The position numbers and the translations under genes were made by a program. Shown piece by piece: positions 1-10,171 of a stretch of DNA of 39,716 bases (its first letter is position 1; each line of letters begins with the position of its first letter). The notes under the pieces are model-generated. The model worked only from the letters and a program-made list of their open reading frames with translations, did not search any database and had not been told where the DNA came from. The DNA is from Caballeronia arvi (GTDB taxonomy: Bacteria > Pseudomonadota > Gammaproteobacteria > Burkholderiales > Burkholderiaceae), in NCBI RefSeq assembly GCF_001544695.2, contig NZ_FCOM02000061.1, forward strand, positions 1 to 39,716, in the 5' to 3' direction.

Positions 1-306
1 ATCGGCGGCGACACGCAGTTCGTGCTCGGTGCGAGCGGTCATATCGCGGGCGTGATCAATCCGGCGTCGAAGAACAAACGCAGCTACTGGATCGACGGCA
101 CGCTGGGCAGCGATGCGCAAGCCTGGCTGGAGTCGGCGAAGTCGCAGCCGGGAAGCTGGTGGACGCACTGGATCGCGTGGCTGCAATCGCACGCGGGCAA
201 GCAGATATCGGCGCCGAAAAAGCCGGGCAACGCAACCTATAAGTCGATCGAACCGGCGCCGGGGCGCTACGTTGCGAAACATCCTCCCGAGGTCATGGGC
301 GCCTGA
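1..306 (+). CDS. phaC: Class I poly(3-hydroxyalkanoate) synthase, C-terminal part
   Basis: The window opens inside this gene; about 101 C-terminal residues are visible, ending at TGA 304-306. PHA synthase polymerises (R)-3-hydroxyacyl-CoA into polyester storage granules in the cytoplasm. The visible part carries the conserved block around the catalytic histidine (FVLGASGHIAGVINPASKNK), the tryptophan-rich PGSWWTHWIAWL segment and the family's typical end (EPAPGRYV). The catalytic Cys and Asp lie upstream of the window. In Burkholderiaceae the main phaC is normally followed by phaA and phaB; here a pyruvate carboxylase follows, so this may be an additional phaC copy. That last point is inference. 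Confidence 0.93.
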   Translation: MGGDTQFVLGASGHIAGVINPASKNKRSYWIDGTLGSDAQAWLESAKSQPGSWWTHWIAWLQSHAGKQISAPKKPGNATYKSIEPAPGRYVAKHPPEVMGA

Positions 307-509
307 GTGGTCGCGACTAGAATCGGCAGGTCGCGAGACTCGGCGTGCAACCGATTCGAAGGCATCAATTTGCGTAAGAATTTCATCCTTCCCGTGGGAC
401 GCTACGCAAGCTGGCTCCTTCCACGCTCATCCACGCTGATGCGGTCGTCGTTGCTCCTGGCTCTTACACAACGAATTTCCCTTCTGGCCTCGTGAACGAC
501 TAACTAATT

Positions 510-3500
510 GTGCGTACGACTATGCAACCGCTCAATACCAATCCTTCCCGAAAGATCAAATCTGTCTTGATCGCCAACCGCTCTGAGATCGCGATCCGTG
601 TGATGCGCGCCGCTTCGGAGATGGACATTCGCACCGTAGCGATTTACTCGCGAGAGGACCGCCTAGCGCTGCACCGCTTCAAGTCCGACGAAAGCTACCT
701 GGTCGGCGAAGGCAAGAAGCCGCTACAGGCTTATCTGGATATCGATGACATCTTGCGTATCGCCCGCGCTGCCAAAGTGGATGCGATCCACCCAGGCTAT
801 GGATTTCTCTCGGAGAATCCTGACTTCGCGGAGGCCGTGATTGCTGCGGGTATCGAATGGATTGGCCCGTGTCCCGAGGTCATGCGTACCTTAGGCAATA
901 AGGTTGCGGCGCGAAACGCCGCCGTGGCCGCCGGAGTGCCGGTGATGCCGGCTACGCCACCTTTGCCGCAGAGCTTGGACGAGTGCAAAACACTGGCAAT
1001 TAGAATCGGGTATCCCCTGATGCTCAAGGCCAGCTGGGGTGGCGGCGGCCGTGGTATGCGCATCATCCGCACCGAAGCCGAAATGCCCGAGGCGCTAGCG
1101 GCGGCTCGACGCGAGGCGCTGGCGGCCTTTGGTAACGACGAGGTCTATTTCGAGAAGCTGGTCGAGCGCGCGCGCCACGTCGAGGTGCAGATACTCGGCG
1201 ACCGTCACAACAACGTCGTGCACCTATTCGAGCGTGACTGCACTGTACAGCGCCGTAACCAGAAGGTAGTAGAGCGAGCGCCCGCGCCTTATCTCGATGA
1301 AACCCAGCGTCAGGCTCTGTGCGATAGCGCCGTGCGCCTGATGCAGTCTGTGAACTACACTCACGCGGGCACGGTGGAGTTTCTGATGAACGCCGACAGC
1401 GGCCATTTCTACTTCATCGAGGTCAATCCACGAATACAGGTAGAGCACACCGTCACTGAGCTGATCACCGGCGTAGACATCGTTAAGGCGCAGTTGCGGA
1501 TCAGCGAAGGTGGGCATATCGGCGTCACAATGGACGAGGGGCAGAGTGTTCCTGCGAGTGGCGTCCCCGCGCAAGCGGAAATCCGCATCAATGGCACTGC
1601 TGTGCAATGCCGAATCACCACAGAGGACCCTGAAAACGGCTTCCTGCCCGACTACGGGCGCTGTTGGTTTACCGCAGCGCGTCCGGTTTTGGTGTACGGC
1701 TCGACGCTGGAACTGCCTACAGCGGCGCCGTCATTACGCCCTACTACGACTCCCTGCTGGTCAAAGTCACGGTTTGGGCTCCCATGGCCAAGGAATCGGT
1801 GCAGCGCATGACCCGCGCGCTTCGCGAGTTCCGTATCCGAGGCGTGGCCTCAAACCTGCTCTTCTTGGAGAACGTGATTAATCACGCGGACTTCACCGCA
1901 GGCACGGTAACCACGCGCTTCATCGACACGACGCCCGAACTGCTCGAATTCGCCAAGCGACGTGACAGGGGCAGCAAACTGCTGGGCTTCGTGGCCGATG
2001 TCACGGTGAATGGAAATCCCGAGATGGCAGGCCGCAAGATGCCGGATCTACCGTTTCCCAAGCCCGTGCTGCCACGTGTAGACCTGAGCACCCCGATACC
2101 GCGTGGCACGCGCGACAGCCTGAAGGAGCTTGGCGCCAAGAAGTTTGCACAGTGGATGCTGGACAGCAAGCCCGTGCTCATGACCGACACCACCTTGCGT
2201 GACGCTCACCAGTCGTTGTTCGCCACACGCATGCGCACAGCCGACATGCTGCCCATTGCGCCGTTTTATGCGCGCCAGTTGTCGCAGCTTTTCTCGTTGG
2301 AATGCTGGGGCGGTGCGACGTTCGACGTGGCCATGCGGTTCCTAAAGGAAGACCCATGGCAGCGTCTGTCCCAACTGCGCGAACGCGTGCCCAACATCGC
2401 GCTACAGATGCTGCTGCGAGGCGCCAATGGGGTGGGCTACACCAGCTACCCCGACAACGTGGTGCAGTTCTTCGTCAAGCAGGCGGCGGTCGCCGGCGTG
2501 GACCTGTTCCGAGTGTTTGATGCGTTGAATTGGGTGCGCAATATGCGCGTGTCGATCGACGCCGTCCTGGAGTCGGGCGCGCTGTGCGAGGGCGCCATCT
2601 GCTACACCGGCGACTTGTTCGACCCCGCTCGCAGTAAGTACGACCTGAAGTACTACGTCGGTATTGCCAAGGAACTGCAGCAAGCCGGCGTGCATATCCT
2701 GGCTATCAAGGACATGGCGGGCATCTGCCGCCCGCGCGCGGTGGCTGCGCTGGTCAAGGCGCTGAAGGAGGAAACTGGCCTGCCGGTGCACTTTCACACG
2801 CACGACACTAGCGGCATTGCCGCCGCTTCGGTGTTGGCAGCCGTCGAGGCCGGCTGCGATGCGGTGGACGGTGCGCTGGACGCCATGAGCGGTCTAACTG
2901 CCCAGCCCAACCTCTCGGCCATGGCCGCAGCTCTGGAAGGGACCGAGCGCGACCCCGGTCTGTCACAGCATGCGTTGCATCAAGCGTCGACCTATTTCGA
3001 GGGAGTGCGCCGGTTCTATGCACCGTTCGAAAGCGACATTCGCGCTGGCACGGCCGACGTCTATCGCCATGAGATGCCCGGTGGCCAGTACACCAACTTA
3101 CGTGAGCAGGCACGTGGCTTGGGGCTAGAGCACCGCTGGACTGAGGTCTCGCAAGCCTATGCCGACGTGAATCAACTGTTCGGCGACATCGTCAAGGTTA
3201 CGCCCACCTCAAAGGTGGTGGGCGACATGGCCTTAATGATGGTGGCCAACGACCTCACGCCGGCCCAAGTAGCCAATCCAGCGCATGAAGTGGCGTTTCC
3301 CGAATCGGTGGTGGCGTTGTTCAAGGGCGAGTTAGGATTTCCGCCGGACGGCTTTCCCCAAGATCTGTCGCGCAAAGTGCTCAAGGGTGAGCCCCCAGCG
3401 GCCTATCGCCCCGGCGACCACCTACCGTCCGTAGACCTCGAAGCGACTCGCAGGACCGCCGCGCAAGCGGGTGGCATGCCCATTGATGAAATGGACGACC

Positions 3501-4018
3501 GACAACTGGCGAGCGCGCTGATGTACCCGAAAGTGGCCAGCGAGTTCCATCAGCACCGGCAAAAGCATGGCGATGTGTCCGTCCTGCCCACTCCGACCTT
3601 CTTCTACGGCATGAAGTCGGGCGATGAGGTGGCGCTGGAAATTGAGGCGGGCAAGACTTTGCTGGTAAGCCTTCAGACCATACAGGAGACCGAGGGCGTC
3701 GCGAAGGTGCAATTCGAGATGAACGGTCAGTCGCGCATGACAAGCGTCGCGCGTGCCGGCGTGACCGCCTCTGCACAGCGCGAGACGGCAGAACCTGGCA
3801 ACCCGTTGCATGTTGGCGCGCCCATGCCGGGCGCAATCGTCACGGTACCGGTGGTTGCTGGCCAACAAGTGCAGGCGGGAGCGACACTGCTATCGCTGGA
3901 GGCCATGAAGATGGAAACCCACATGACGGCTGAACGCGAGGGGATAATCGAACGCGTGTTGGTCAAGCCTGGAGACCGAGTCCAGGCTAAGGAGCTGCTG
4001 ATCGTATGGCGAGCATGA
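510..4018 (+). pseudogene. pyc: Pyruvate carboxylase, interrupted by one frameshift
   Basis: This is a full-length pyruvate carboxylase (ATP- and biotin-dependent pyruvate to oxaloacetate) in two frames. Frame one (GTG 510 or ATG 522 to about 1661) gives the biotin carboxylase domain with the glycine-rich ATP-grasp loop SWGGGGRGMR and EVNPRIQVEH. After about 1662 the protein continues in another frame: YRSASGFGVRLDAGTAYSG, then the carboxyltransferase domain (TDTTLRDAHQSLFATR; metal-site HFHTHDTSG; the lysine of AIKDMAG that is carbamylated in the family), the conserved MPGGQYTNL, and a biotinyl domain with EAMKMET at the end. Restoring one base near 1662-1664 yields about 1169 residues, the usual length. 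The break is a real inactivating deletion, a sequencing error or, least likely, programmed frameshifting. Codon use (CTA, TTA, GTA, AGA) seems less GC-rich than in the neighbours, possibly from transfer. No clear ribosome site decides between the two starts. Confidence 0.9.
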
Positions 4019-4244
4019 GGGTGGCACCGATGAACTGAATGAACACCGTAGCCAGCGGAGTTGATGCAGATGATGCGCAAAACGGGGTGATCTTGATTCT
4101 CGCGCAATTTCCGGGTTAGGGCGCGCTAGATCATAAGCGCGAATTTCTCCGCACGTAGCGCGATGGATTGAAAGACGTCACGCTTGCGTCCGCAACCTAC
4201 ACTTGCGGACGCGACCATGACGACGCCTGACACGTCGCACGAAT

Positions 4245-5123
4245 ATGTCGACGGCGGCGACCTCGCGCGCCATCGCCACATTAGAAGCGCATCTGAACGC
4301 GCGGCTCCTGCATCGCGGCACGCGGCGCGTGACGCTCACCGAAGCCGGCAAGCGGTATTTGCAGCGTTGCAAACAGATTCTCGAATGTGTCGATGTGGCC
4401 GAAGCTGAAGCCGCCGATGCGCAGTTACGCCCTTCCGGGCATTTGCGCATCCATGCATCGACGGGCCTCGGCCAGTCGTATCTCGTGCCTGCCATCTTGT
4501 GTTATCAGCCGCAGCATTCTGCCGTATCCGTGGATCTGACGCCCTCGCAGCACGTGCCCAACATCATCGACGAGGGCTTCGATCTCACCGTGCAGGGGAG
4601 CATTGCCGAATTGCCTGCTTCGAGCCTCGTCGCGCAACGGCTCGGTACCGTGCATAGCGTGCTGTGCGTGTCGCCGTCCTATCTGCGCAAGCATGGCGCG
4701 CTGCGCACGTTCGCGGAGTTGTCGCGTAATCCGTGCCATCAGCTCGCCTCGACGATCTTTCCGCGCGATGTCTGGATCTTCGACTGTCCGAACGGCACGG
4801 AGACATTTCCGCTTTCGAAGACCAGGTTCAGCGTGAATGTGGCGGGCGCGTTGGCGGTGGCGCTATGCGAAGGCACGGGCATTGGCGCATTGCCGATCTC
4901 GACTGCGAGCCGTCTCTTGCGAAGCGGCGCGCTCTGCGCGTGCTGGCCGATTATCGGGCCTCAGGCGCTCTTTCCGTCGCGTCAGTATCTTAATGCGAAG
5001 GTCAAGACGTTCGTCGAGTTCATCATGGAGTTCGTCCCTCGAATCGAAAGCAAGCGATGCGACGCATATCACGTAAATGCACAGATCGAGTCTATGGCCA
5101 TTCGCATCTCGATCAACTTATGA
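4245..5123 (+). pseudogene. LysR-type regulator, 5'-truncated and internally frame-shifted
   Basis: The product is a LysR-family transcriptional regulator: the recognition-helix half of the HTH (MSTAATSRAIATLEAHL), the linker GTRRVTLTEAGKRYLQRC, and a substrate-binding domain. The first roughly 25 residues of the HTH are missing. An in-frame stop at 4218-4220 and no ribosome site before ATG 4245 mean there is no normal start. Near the 3' end the expected family segment (ALRVLADYRASGAL) is readable only in another frame at about 4931-4970, after which the first frame resumes with FPSRQYLNAKVKTFVEF. That is a pair of compensating indels. The last 25 or so residues are also atypical. I infer a non-functional remnant; its former target is unknown. 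Confidence 0.75.
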
Positions 5124-5315
5124 ACGTCTCACCGACGCACCTTATTTTACATAAAGGAATTTATCGTTCCAACGTAGGATTACTATCTATTCGTCGCCTT
5201 GCGATAGATCTGCGAGAAACGAGTCACTGATGATTCGCGGTGGCTCGTGGATGAATCTAATCCCCACCCGGCGGACCGACCTGATCGAGTTCGAACCGCA
5301 AGGCGACGTCGAAGC

Positions 5316-6056
5316 CTACTCGCGACCGGGCACACGACGAGGGAGCGGTTCGCCGCTCTGCATACGAGATTGAGCGCGTTCGCACGTATGCTTAGGTGCC
5401 CAGTCGTCGGCTGGAAATCCGCGCGGCATCGAGGCGTCCATCAAAATGAGCACGAGCCAGTGACCTTGTTCTTTGCCGATGCCGGTCAGAAGCATGGGCT
5501 CGCCGGGAGGGACGATGACCGGAGGCGCGCCCGGCCGGCCGATCTGCTTGCCGTGCGGCGTCTCCAGACACTGTGCGCCGGACAGAACGAGCCAGGCTTC
5601 GGTGCCGGGATGACGATGTACCGTCGACTGCATTCCGGGTTTGAAATTGCCCTCCATGTAGGTTGCCATGAATGCCTTGGCGACAGGCAGCTTCAAGGGG
5701 CCCACGTTGCCGACAGGCTCGCCGGAGGATGCTTGCCAAGATTTTCTCGCAATGGTGAAAAGCCAGACTTGACCGAGGATCTCGACAACCGTTCCGTTTC
5801 TCTCCTTAGCTGCCTCGGCAGCGGGACGGCTCGCGAAGCGATCGATATGCCAGTAGAGCGGACCGCGCGGCAGGCCTTGAAGATGTTCTTCCGCATGCAC
5901 GAAGCATCCGAATTCGGTCTTCCGTTCGGCTACGGGTATGCAAGTGCCACCCGTTTGGGCGGAGGAAGCGATCGGTGTCACAAGACACATCAGCGCGATG
6001 ATGAGGTTTGCGGCCGCATTGCATGCTGCGATCCCGGGCAACGACAATGCGCTCAT
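5316..6056 (-). CDS. Secreted cupin-domain protein
   Basis: A 246-residue protein with an N-terminal hydrophobic segment ending in a signal-peptidase-like site (MCLVTPIASSAQT), so probably periplasmic. The C-terminal half contains a single cupin barrel: motif 1 reads TVHRHPGTEAWLVLSGAQ with metal-binding-type histidines and a glutamate, and motif 2 lies around PGEPMLLTGIGKEQGHW. Such exported cupins are usually of unknown substrate; no specific enzyme activity can be assigned. The C-terminus after about residue 220 is low-complexity and Arg-rich. The gene stands alone on its strand, about 140 bases upstream of a tiny lipoprotein gene in the direction of transcription. Confidence 0.75.
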   Translation of the reverse strand: MSALSLPGIAACNAAANLIIALMCLVTPIASSAQTGGTCIPVAERKTEFGCFVHAEEHLQGLPRGPLYWHIDRFASRPAAEAAKERNGTVVEILGQVWLFTIARKSWQASSGEPVGNVGPLKLPVAKAFMATYMEGNFKPGMQSTVHRHPGTEAWLVLSGAQCLETPHGKQIGRPGAPPVIVPPGEPMLLTGIGKEQGHWLVLILMDASMPRGFPADDWAPKHTCERAQSRMQSGEPLPRRVPGRE

Positions 6057-6199
6057 CGGCGGCTCCGTTGAAGTGACGTGACCGGCTGTCCTGTCAATGA
6101 TAGAGATGCGTCCCGTTTTAGCAAGTTAAATAATTCGTATGACTGAACGGTTGCTAGAGCATTCACGGAGGCGAGAGAATGGTTCAGGATTCGAAGCTG

Positions 6200-6331
6200 C
6201 TAGTGCGTACTGTTGGGGGACGGTTGCTGGCGCTGCCCTTCAAGGTCTTTCACGGCCGGATGAACACGATTTTCCGGCGTGAAACATCCTCCCGACGCGG
6301 CACACAGCAAGACGATGATTAATTTCTTCAT
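6200..6331 (-). CDS. Very small putative lipoprotein (43 aa)
   Basis: ATG at 6331 (complement) starts a 43-residue peptide, MKKLIIVLLCAASGGC followed by about 27 polar residues. The N-terminus is a short Lys-Lys, hydrophobic, small-residue-Cys lipoprotein signal. A purine-rich stretch (GAGCGAGAGC) precedes the ATG at a suitable distance, favouring this start over longer upstream ones that read through ordinary-looking sequence. It lies 125 bases downstream of the sorbosone-dehydrogenase-like gene on the same strand and may be co-transcribed. Function unknown; similar tiny entericidin-like lipoproteins exist, but I see no specific match. Confidence 0.5.
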   Translation of the reverse strand: MKKLIIVLLCAASGGCFTPENRVHPAVKDLEGQRQQPSPNSTH

Positions 6332-6456
6332 GTTTGCTCTCGCTCGTGACGCATACTCGCGCCATTCGTTGATCCGGTCAGCGGCGCACTGACGGCCATT
6401 ACAATTTGGAGCCACGTCGCGGATGTGGGCCATTGCATTTTGCGACAGTGGTCGCT

Positions 6457-7800
6457 TCACCGTGCCACCGGCGAGACCTTTGATTTGACCTGGTTGCGTG
6501 GCGCGACACGCCAGACAGCGTTACCGACGTCATCAGCCACGAGCAAGGCGCCATCCGCGTCCAATGCCACGCCCACGGGCCGGCCCACAGCGTGGCCGTC
6601 TTGTAACAGGAAGCCGCTCAGGAAATCCTCCGGCGCGCCGGCGGGCTTTCCACTGGCAAACGGAACAAACACCACCTTGTAACCGGTGCGCGGCTTGCGG
6701 TTCCATGATCCGTGCTGGCCAACAAACGCGCCTCCGCGATAGTGAGCCGGAAACAGCGTCCGGTCGTAGAAAGCGAGACCCAGTGAAGCCGTATGATTGC
6801 CAAGGGCATATTCGGGAACGACAGCCTTTCCAACCATATCGGGGCGTTGAGGTTTGACGCGGGCGTCGATATGCCGCCCGTAGTAGCTGTAAGGAAAGCC
6901 ATAGAAGGCTCCCTCTTTCACGGCGGTCATGTAGTCGGGAACAAGGTTGTTGCCGAGATCATCACGCTCGTTCACGGCCGTCCACAATGCGCCGCTGTCC
7001 GGTTGCCAGGAGAGTCCGTTCGGATTGCGCAAACCTGTTGCGTAGGGCTGTAGCCGGCCGGTGTCCACGTCGAATAGGAGGATTCTCGCTCGCCCTTCTT
7101 CCGCGTCGATTCCATTTTCCCCAGCGTTGCTGTTCGATCCTACCGTGATGTATAGATGTTTTCCTGAATGATCGGCGAGGACATTCTTAGTCCAGTGGTG
7201 GTTGATCGGCCCCGCCGGCAGGTCCGCAACCTTGACCGCGGCGCTTGCAATTGAGGTGGCACCAGGTACATAGTCAAACCGCAGCAACGCGTCTGTATCA
7301 GCAACGTAGAGGTGGTTGCCAACGAGCGCCATTCCGAACGGCGAGTGCAGGCCGCTGATAAAAACGGTTTGCATTGTCGCGACGCCGTCGTCATTCGTGT
7401 CGCGCAAGAGTACGATGCGATCCGGACTCGGCACGCCGGCGCCCGCGCGCTTCATAACCTGTCGTCTGATCCATCCAAATAGGCCACTTCCTTCGTCGTG
7501 CTCTTGCGGCGCGTCGCTTTCCGCGACCAGTACGTCGCCATTGGGCAAAGTGTAAAGCCAGCGCGGGTGCGCAAGGCCACTGGCAAACTGCGTGACAGCA
7601 AAGCCAGCGGGTGCGGTAGGCAGGAAACCGGCAGGGCGCGTCTCGACGGGCGCGATGTTGACCATTGAAACCAGCTTCGGTTCTGGAGCGGGAATCAAAG
7701 GGGACGCGCCGAACCCCGGATCGCTCGGACTTGACGGTCCGACTGCGCACGACGCGAGCGGCAATACCATTGAGACAGCCAGGCGATTAAGCAGGCGCAT
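6457..7800 (-). CDS. Sorbosone dehydrogenase-like PQQ/beta-propeller lipoprotein
   Basis: A 447-residue protein of the glucose/sorbosone dehydrogenase (GSDH, L-sorbosone dehydrogenase) beta-propeller family. The N-terminus is a lipoprotein signal (MVLPLASC, Cys18), so the protein should be anchored in the periplasm. Recognisable family segments are FASGLAHPRWLYTLPNGDVL, the SGLHSPFGMAL strand, GPINHHWTKNVL, TGLRNPNGLSW, GAFYGFPYSYYG and the late QHGSWNRKPRTGYKVVFV. Family members oxidise aldose or aldonic substrates using PQQ; the true substrate and cofactor are not shown by sequence. No PQQ biosynthesis genes are in the window. The gene reads away from the broken kinase upstream. Confidence 0.85.
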   Translation of the reverse strand: MRLLNRLAVSMVLPLASCAVGPSSPSDPGFGASPLIPAPEPKLVSMVNIAPVETRPAGFLPTAPAGFAVTQFASGLAHPRWLYTLPNGDVLVAESDAPQEHDEGSGLFGWIRRQVMKRAGAGVPSPDRIVLLRDTNDDGVATMQTVFISGLHSPFGMALVGNHLYVADTDALLRFDYVPGATSIASAAVKVADLPAGPINHHWTKNVLADHSGKHLYITVGSNSNAGENGIDAEEGRARILLFDVDTGRLQPYATGLRNPNGLSWQPDSGALWTAVNERDDLGNNLVPDYMTAVKEGAFYGFPYSYYGRHIDARVKPQRPDMVGKAVVPEYALGNHTASLGLAFYDRTLFPAHYRGGAFVGQHGSWNRKPRTGYKVVFVPFASGKPAGAPEDFLSGFLLQDGHAVGRPVGVALDADGALLVADDVGNAVWRVAPRNQVKSKVSPVAR

Positions 7801-7938
7801 TTTTCTTCAGCGATGAGCGTCAGTCGACAATGATCGAAATCACCGCAAGAATCCTGCCTCATCTCGAAGCGCTGTTTGTTGACGGTAATGCGCGCTTGTC
7901 ATGCTCTTCCGATATGTTGACGCCCGTCGCGAAAACGA

Positions 7939-8998
7939 TCAGCAGGGGGCGAGGCGCTTGGTCGCCGGGGCGCAGTAGAACGCGGGCCGCTCCCGGCCAG
8001 GACGCGCAGACGCTCGCCCTGTTAAGCGGCGAGCGCGCGCCAGCGCAATGACGCGTTCCAACTCTGGCAGCGCTACCAGCTTCGTCAAGTGCGCGTCGAA
8101 CCCTGCCGACTTGGTGCGCTGCCTGTCCTCCTTGAGGCCGAACCCGGTCATCCCCGCCACCACGAAGGCTTCATTGCGAACGGCCTCCCGAATTCGGGGC
8201 AGCGCGTCATATCCGCTCATGAGAGGCATTGATAGGTCGAGCAATACAAGGTCCGGGCCGAATTCGGATGCGACCGAGATGCCTTGGGCCGCCCCGTAGG
8301 TCTTCCGTACCAGATGTCCGTCGATTTCCACGAGCATTGCCATGCTGTCGGCCGAATCTTCGTTGTCGTCGACCACCAGCACTTTGAGCGCGCCTTCGGC
8401 GGCGAATGTTAGCGGGCTGGAACTCCTTGTAGGCAGCGTCGCGCGCTCCAACGCGGGAAGCCAAATCGTGAAGAGCGCGCCGCGGCCTCTTCCGGCGCTT
8501 TGGACCTCAATTCTGCCGCCATGCAGCTCTATCAGGGAACGGGTAAGCATCAGACCTATGCCTAAGCCGCCTTCGTCTCTTGCCGCTCCGGGATCCTTTT
8601 TTTGCCCGAACAGATCAAGGATCCGGTCGATTGTGTTTGGCTCGATAGCTCGACCAGATGTCTTTGGCACGCAGCGCCACCAGGCGCTCAACAAGCGAAG
8701 CTCGACACGAACGACGTCATCGACGGGCGTAAACTTCGACGCGTTGTCGAGCAGGTTCTGGAGCACCTGGACAAGCCGGGTCATGTCTCCATGCACGACC
8801 AGCGGTTGCGGCGGCAACTGCACATGCAGCGTCTGAGACTTGCCGTCCATTCTAGGCGCTGCACCCCTTCAATTGCTCTCTGAACCACCTCCTGAACGAC
8901 GACTGGCGAGGTCGACACGCGCACCTTTCCGGTCGTTATCCGTCCCGCGTCTAGCAGATCATCAACGAGCCGAGTCATGTGAGAGAGCTGCCGGTCGA
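7939..8998 (-). pseudogene. Hybrid histidine kinase, 5'-truncated and frame-shifted
   Basis: Read on the minus strand from about 8998, the sequence starts in the middle of a HisKA dimerisation domain (DRQLSHMTRLVDDLLDAGRI), with the H-box and all sensory domains missing. A single-base shift near 8845-8855 moves the reading to the next frame, which gives an HATPase domain (N-box NLLDNASKF, G2 box GGLGIGLMLTRSL) and a receiver domain (VVDDNEDSADS, phospho-acceptor region LVLLDLSMPL). The G1 box is damaged: the text around 8640-8700 reads TSGRAIEP where DxGxG is expected, and flanking residues fit better in another frame, so paired indels are likely. The lysine near the receiver's end is followed by Leu instead of Pro. 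A remnant, without a start codon. Confidence 0.8.
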
Positions 8999-9338
8999 AT
9001 CCTAAAAGTTGGTATTGCCTCGCGCGAGGAATACAAGGCCCGGACCATCGCTATTCTACAAGCCCGCGCCCGATGAGGCGAAAGTCTGGTTCCAGTCGCT
9101 CGAAACGCTGGCCAAGGTACTGTCCGAAAACGATCGGGAACTGCACGCGACGATCGCTGACACAAACCCGGGCTCCCTGGACGAGCTGGCCGCGAAGACC
9201 CGTCGCGCGGTGTGTCCAATCTCTCGCGTACCCTCCGGACCATGGAGTTACGGCGTGGTGCACTTCGAGCAGGGTCCGCATCGCAGACTTGCGCCCGGCG
9301 TCGACTATTCAGCGGTCGAACTGGCTGTCTCGTTTTAG
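8999..9338 (+). pseudogene. TumA/HVO_A0114-type antitoxin-like HTH protein, three frameshifts
   Basis: Across three frames one can read a complete winged-HTH protein of the HVO_A0114/TumA type: KVGIASREEYKARTIAI (about 9005-9055), then KPAPDEAKVWFQSLETLAKV and GSLDELAAKT, then SNLSRTLRTME in another frame (9215-9247), then YGVVHFEQGPHRRLAPGVDY to TAG 9336-9338. The order and spacing match the family, so shifts near 9055, 9211 and 9248 break the gene. The start codon is also gone: homology begins exactly where the divergent truncated kinase begins. In related genomes this protein is usually the antitoxin partner of a TumE toxin; no TumE homologue is seen here. The pairing is family knowledge, not seen in this window. 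Confidence 0.72.
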
Positions 9339-9499
9339 TGATCAGGGAAATTGGGCGTCAGGATATTTTTTCGCGCAACCACGACGTCAGCCCGGCATCG
9401 AACATCATTCTAGCCAGCCGGACCAATGCAGAGTAATCCATGCGGCGATGTAGTCGTGATTGCCCTTGAATTGACTTAAACGAATTTAGCATCACCAAT

Positions 9500-9505
9500 T
9501 ATAAT
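9500..9505 (+). promoter_or_regulatory. Candidate -10 element (TATAAT)
   Basis: A perfect TATAAT lies 66 bases upstream of the rhodopsin-transducer-like start, in a locally AT-rich stretch. The best -35-like hexamer, TTGACT at 9471-9476, is 23 bases away, too far for a standard sigma-70 promoter, so only the -10 is convincing. Confidence 0.3.
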
Positions 9506-9571
9506 GTTCCATGAGAAGGTAAGCTTTTTGCTGCTGCATTGTGACTTCGTTACCTTGGATGGGAAATTTTT

Positions 9572-9946
9572 ATGGATGCGATCGGGAAGAAACGATGGGC
9601 TATCGCTGAGGGATATCTGCCGCCTTCCAGCACCGGCGATACACCAGACCTTGTCAGCCATGAAGCGGCGTGCATCCTCAACGCCGGCGAGCAAGACGCG
9701 CATATAGAATTGACAGTCTTCTTCAAGGATCGTGCGCCAGCCGGTCCTTATCACATCACTGTCCCGGCGATGCGAACTTTGCACATGCGCTTCAACGACC
9801 TTGCCGATCCGGAGCGAATCCCCACGGGCACCGAGTATGCCAGTTTGTTCGCGTCGGACGTACCGGTCGTCATACAGCATACGCGCCTGGACTCGCGCCA
9901 GTCTGAGTTGGCGATACTGACTACAGTCGCCTACAGCGCCGATTAG
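9572..9946 (+). CDS. Sensory rhodopsin transducer (ASRT) homologue
   Basis: A 124-residue protein matching the Anabaena sensory rhodopsin transducer family along its whole length: WAIAEGYLPP near the start, SHEAACILNAGEQDAHIELT, GPYHITVPAMRT, MRFNDL and the conserved end VPVVIQHTRLDSRQSELAIL. In Anabaena this soluble beta-sandwich protein (a tetramer) binds the cytoplasmic face of sensory rhodopsin. A GATGGGA stretch about 8 bases before ATG 9572 can serve as ribosome site. No rhodopsin, retinal-synthesis or sensor gene is adjacent, so the role here is open. Homologues in non-phototrophs may bind sugars or DNA; this is suggested for the family and not shown here. Unlike its neighbours this gene is undamaged. 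Confidence 0.88.
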   Translation: MDAIGKKRWAIAEGYLPPSSTGDTPDLVSHEAACILNAGEQDAHIELTVFFKDRAPAGPYHITVPAMRTLHMRFNDLADPERIPTGTEYASLFASDVPVVIQHTRLDSRQSELAILTTVAYSAD

Positions 9947-10171
9947 GAGTTTGCTGCTGAAACACGCACCTGCTCGACCGTCGGGTTCGCTAGCCACCCG
10001 CCACCAGGCTCCCGTCCCGCCGGTTCAAAGTATGCATTGTTCGTCCTCGAAAAAGTAAGCGAAACAGGGTTTGCTTGATGTAGGAAGCGTCATAACATGT
10101 TGCGCGCGAACCCGATAAGGGTCGCAACCGACGGCAATGGCAGCCTGCCTTCTGGCCGGTGAACCAGAAGC

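Noticed and set aside
5251..5373. Short frame with a protein-like stretch (TDLIEFEPQGDVEAY) upstream of the cupin stop
   Set aside because: Only about 40 codons, no recognisable family, overlaps the cupin gene end; too little support.
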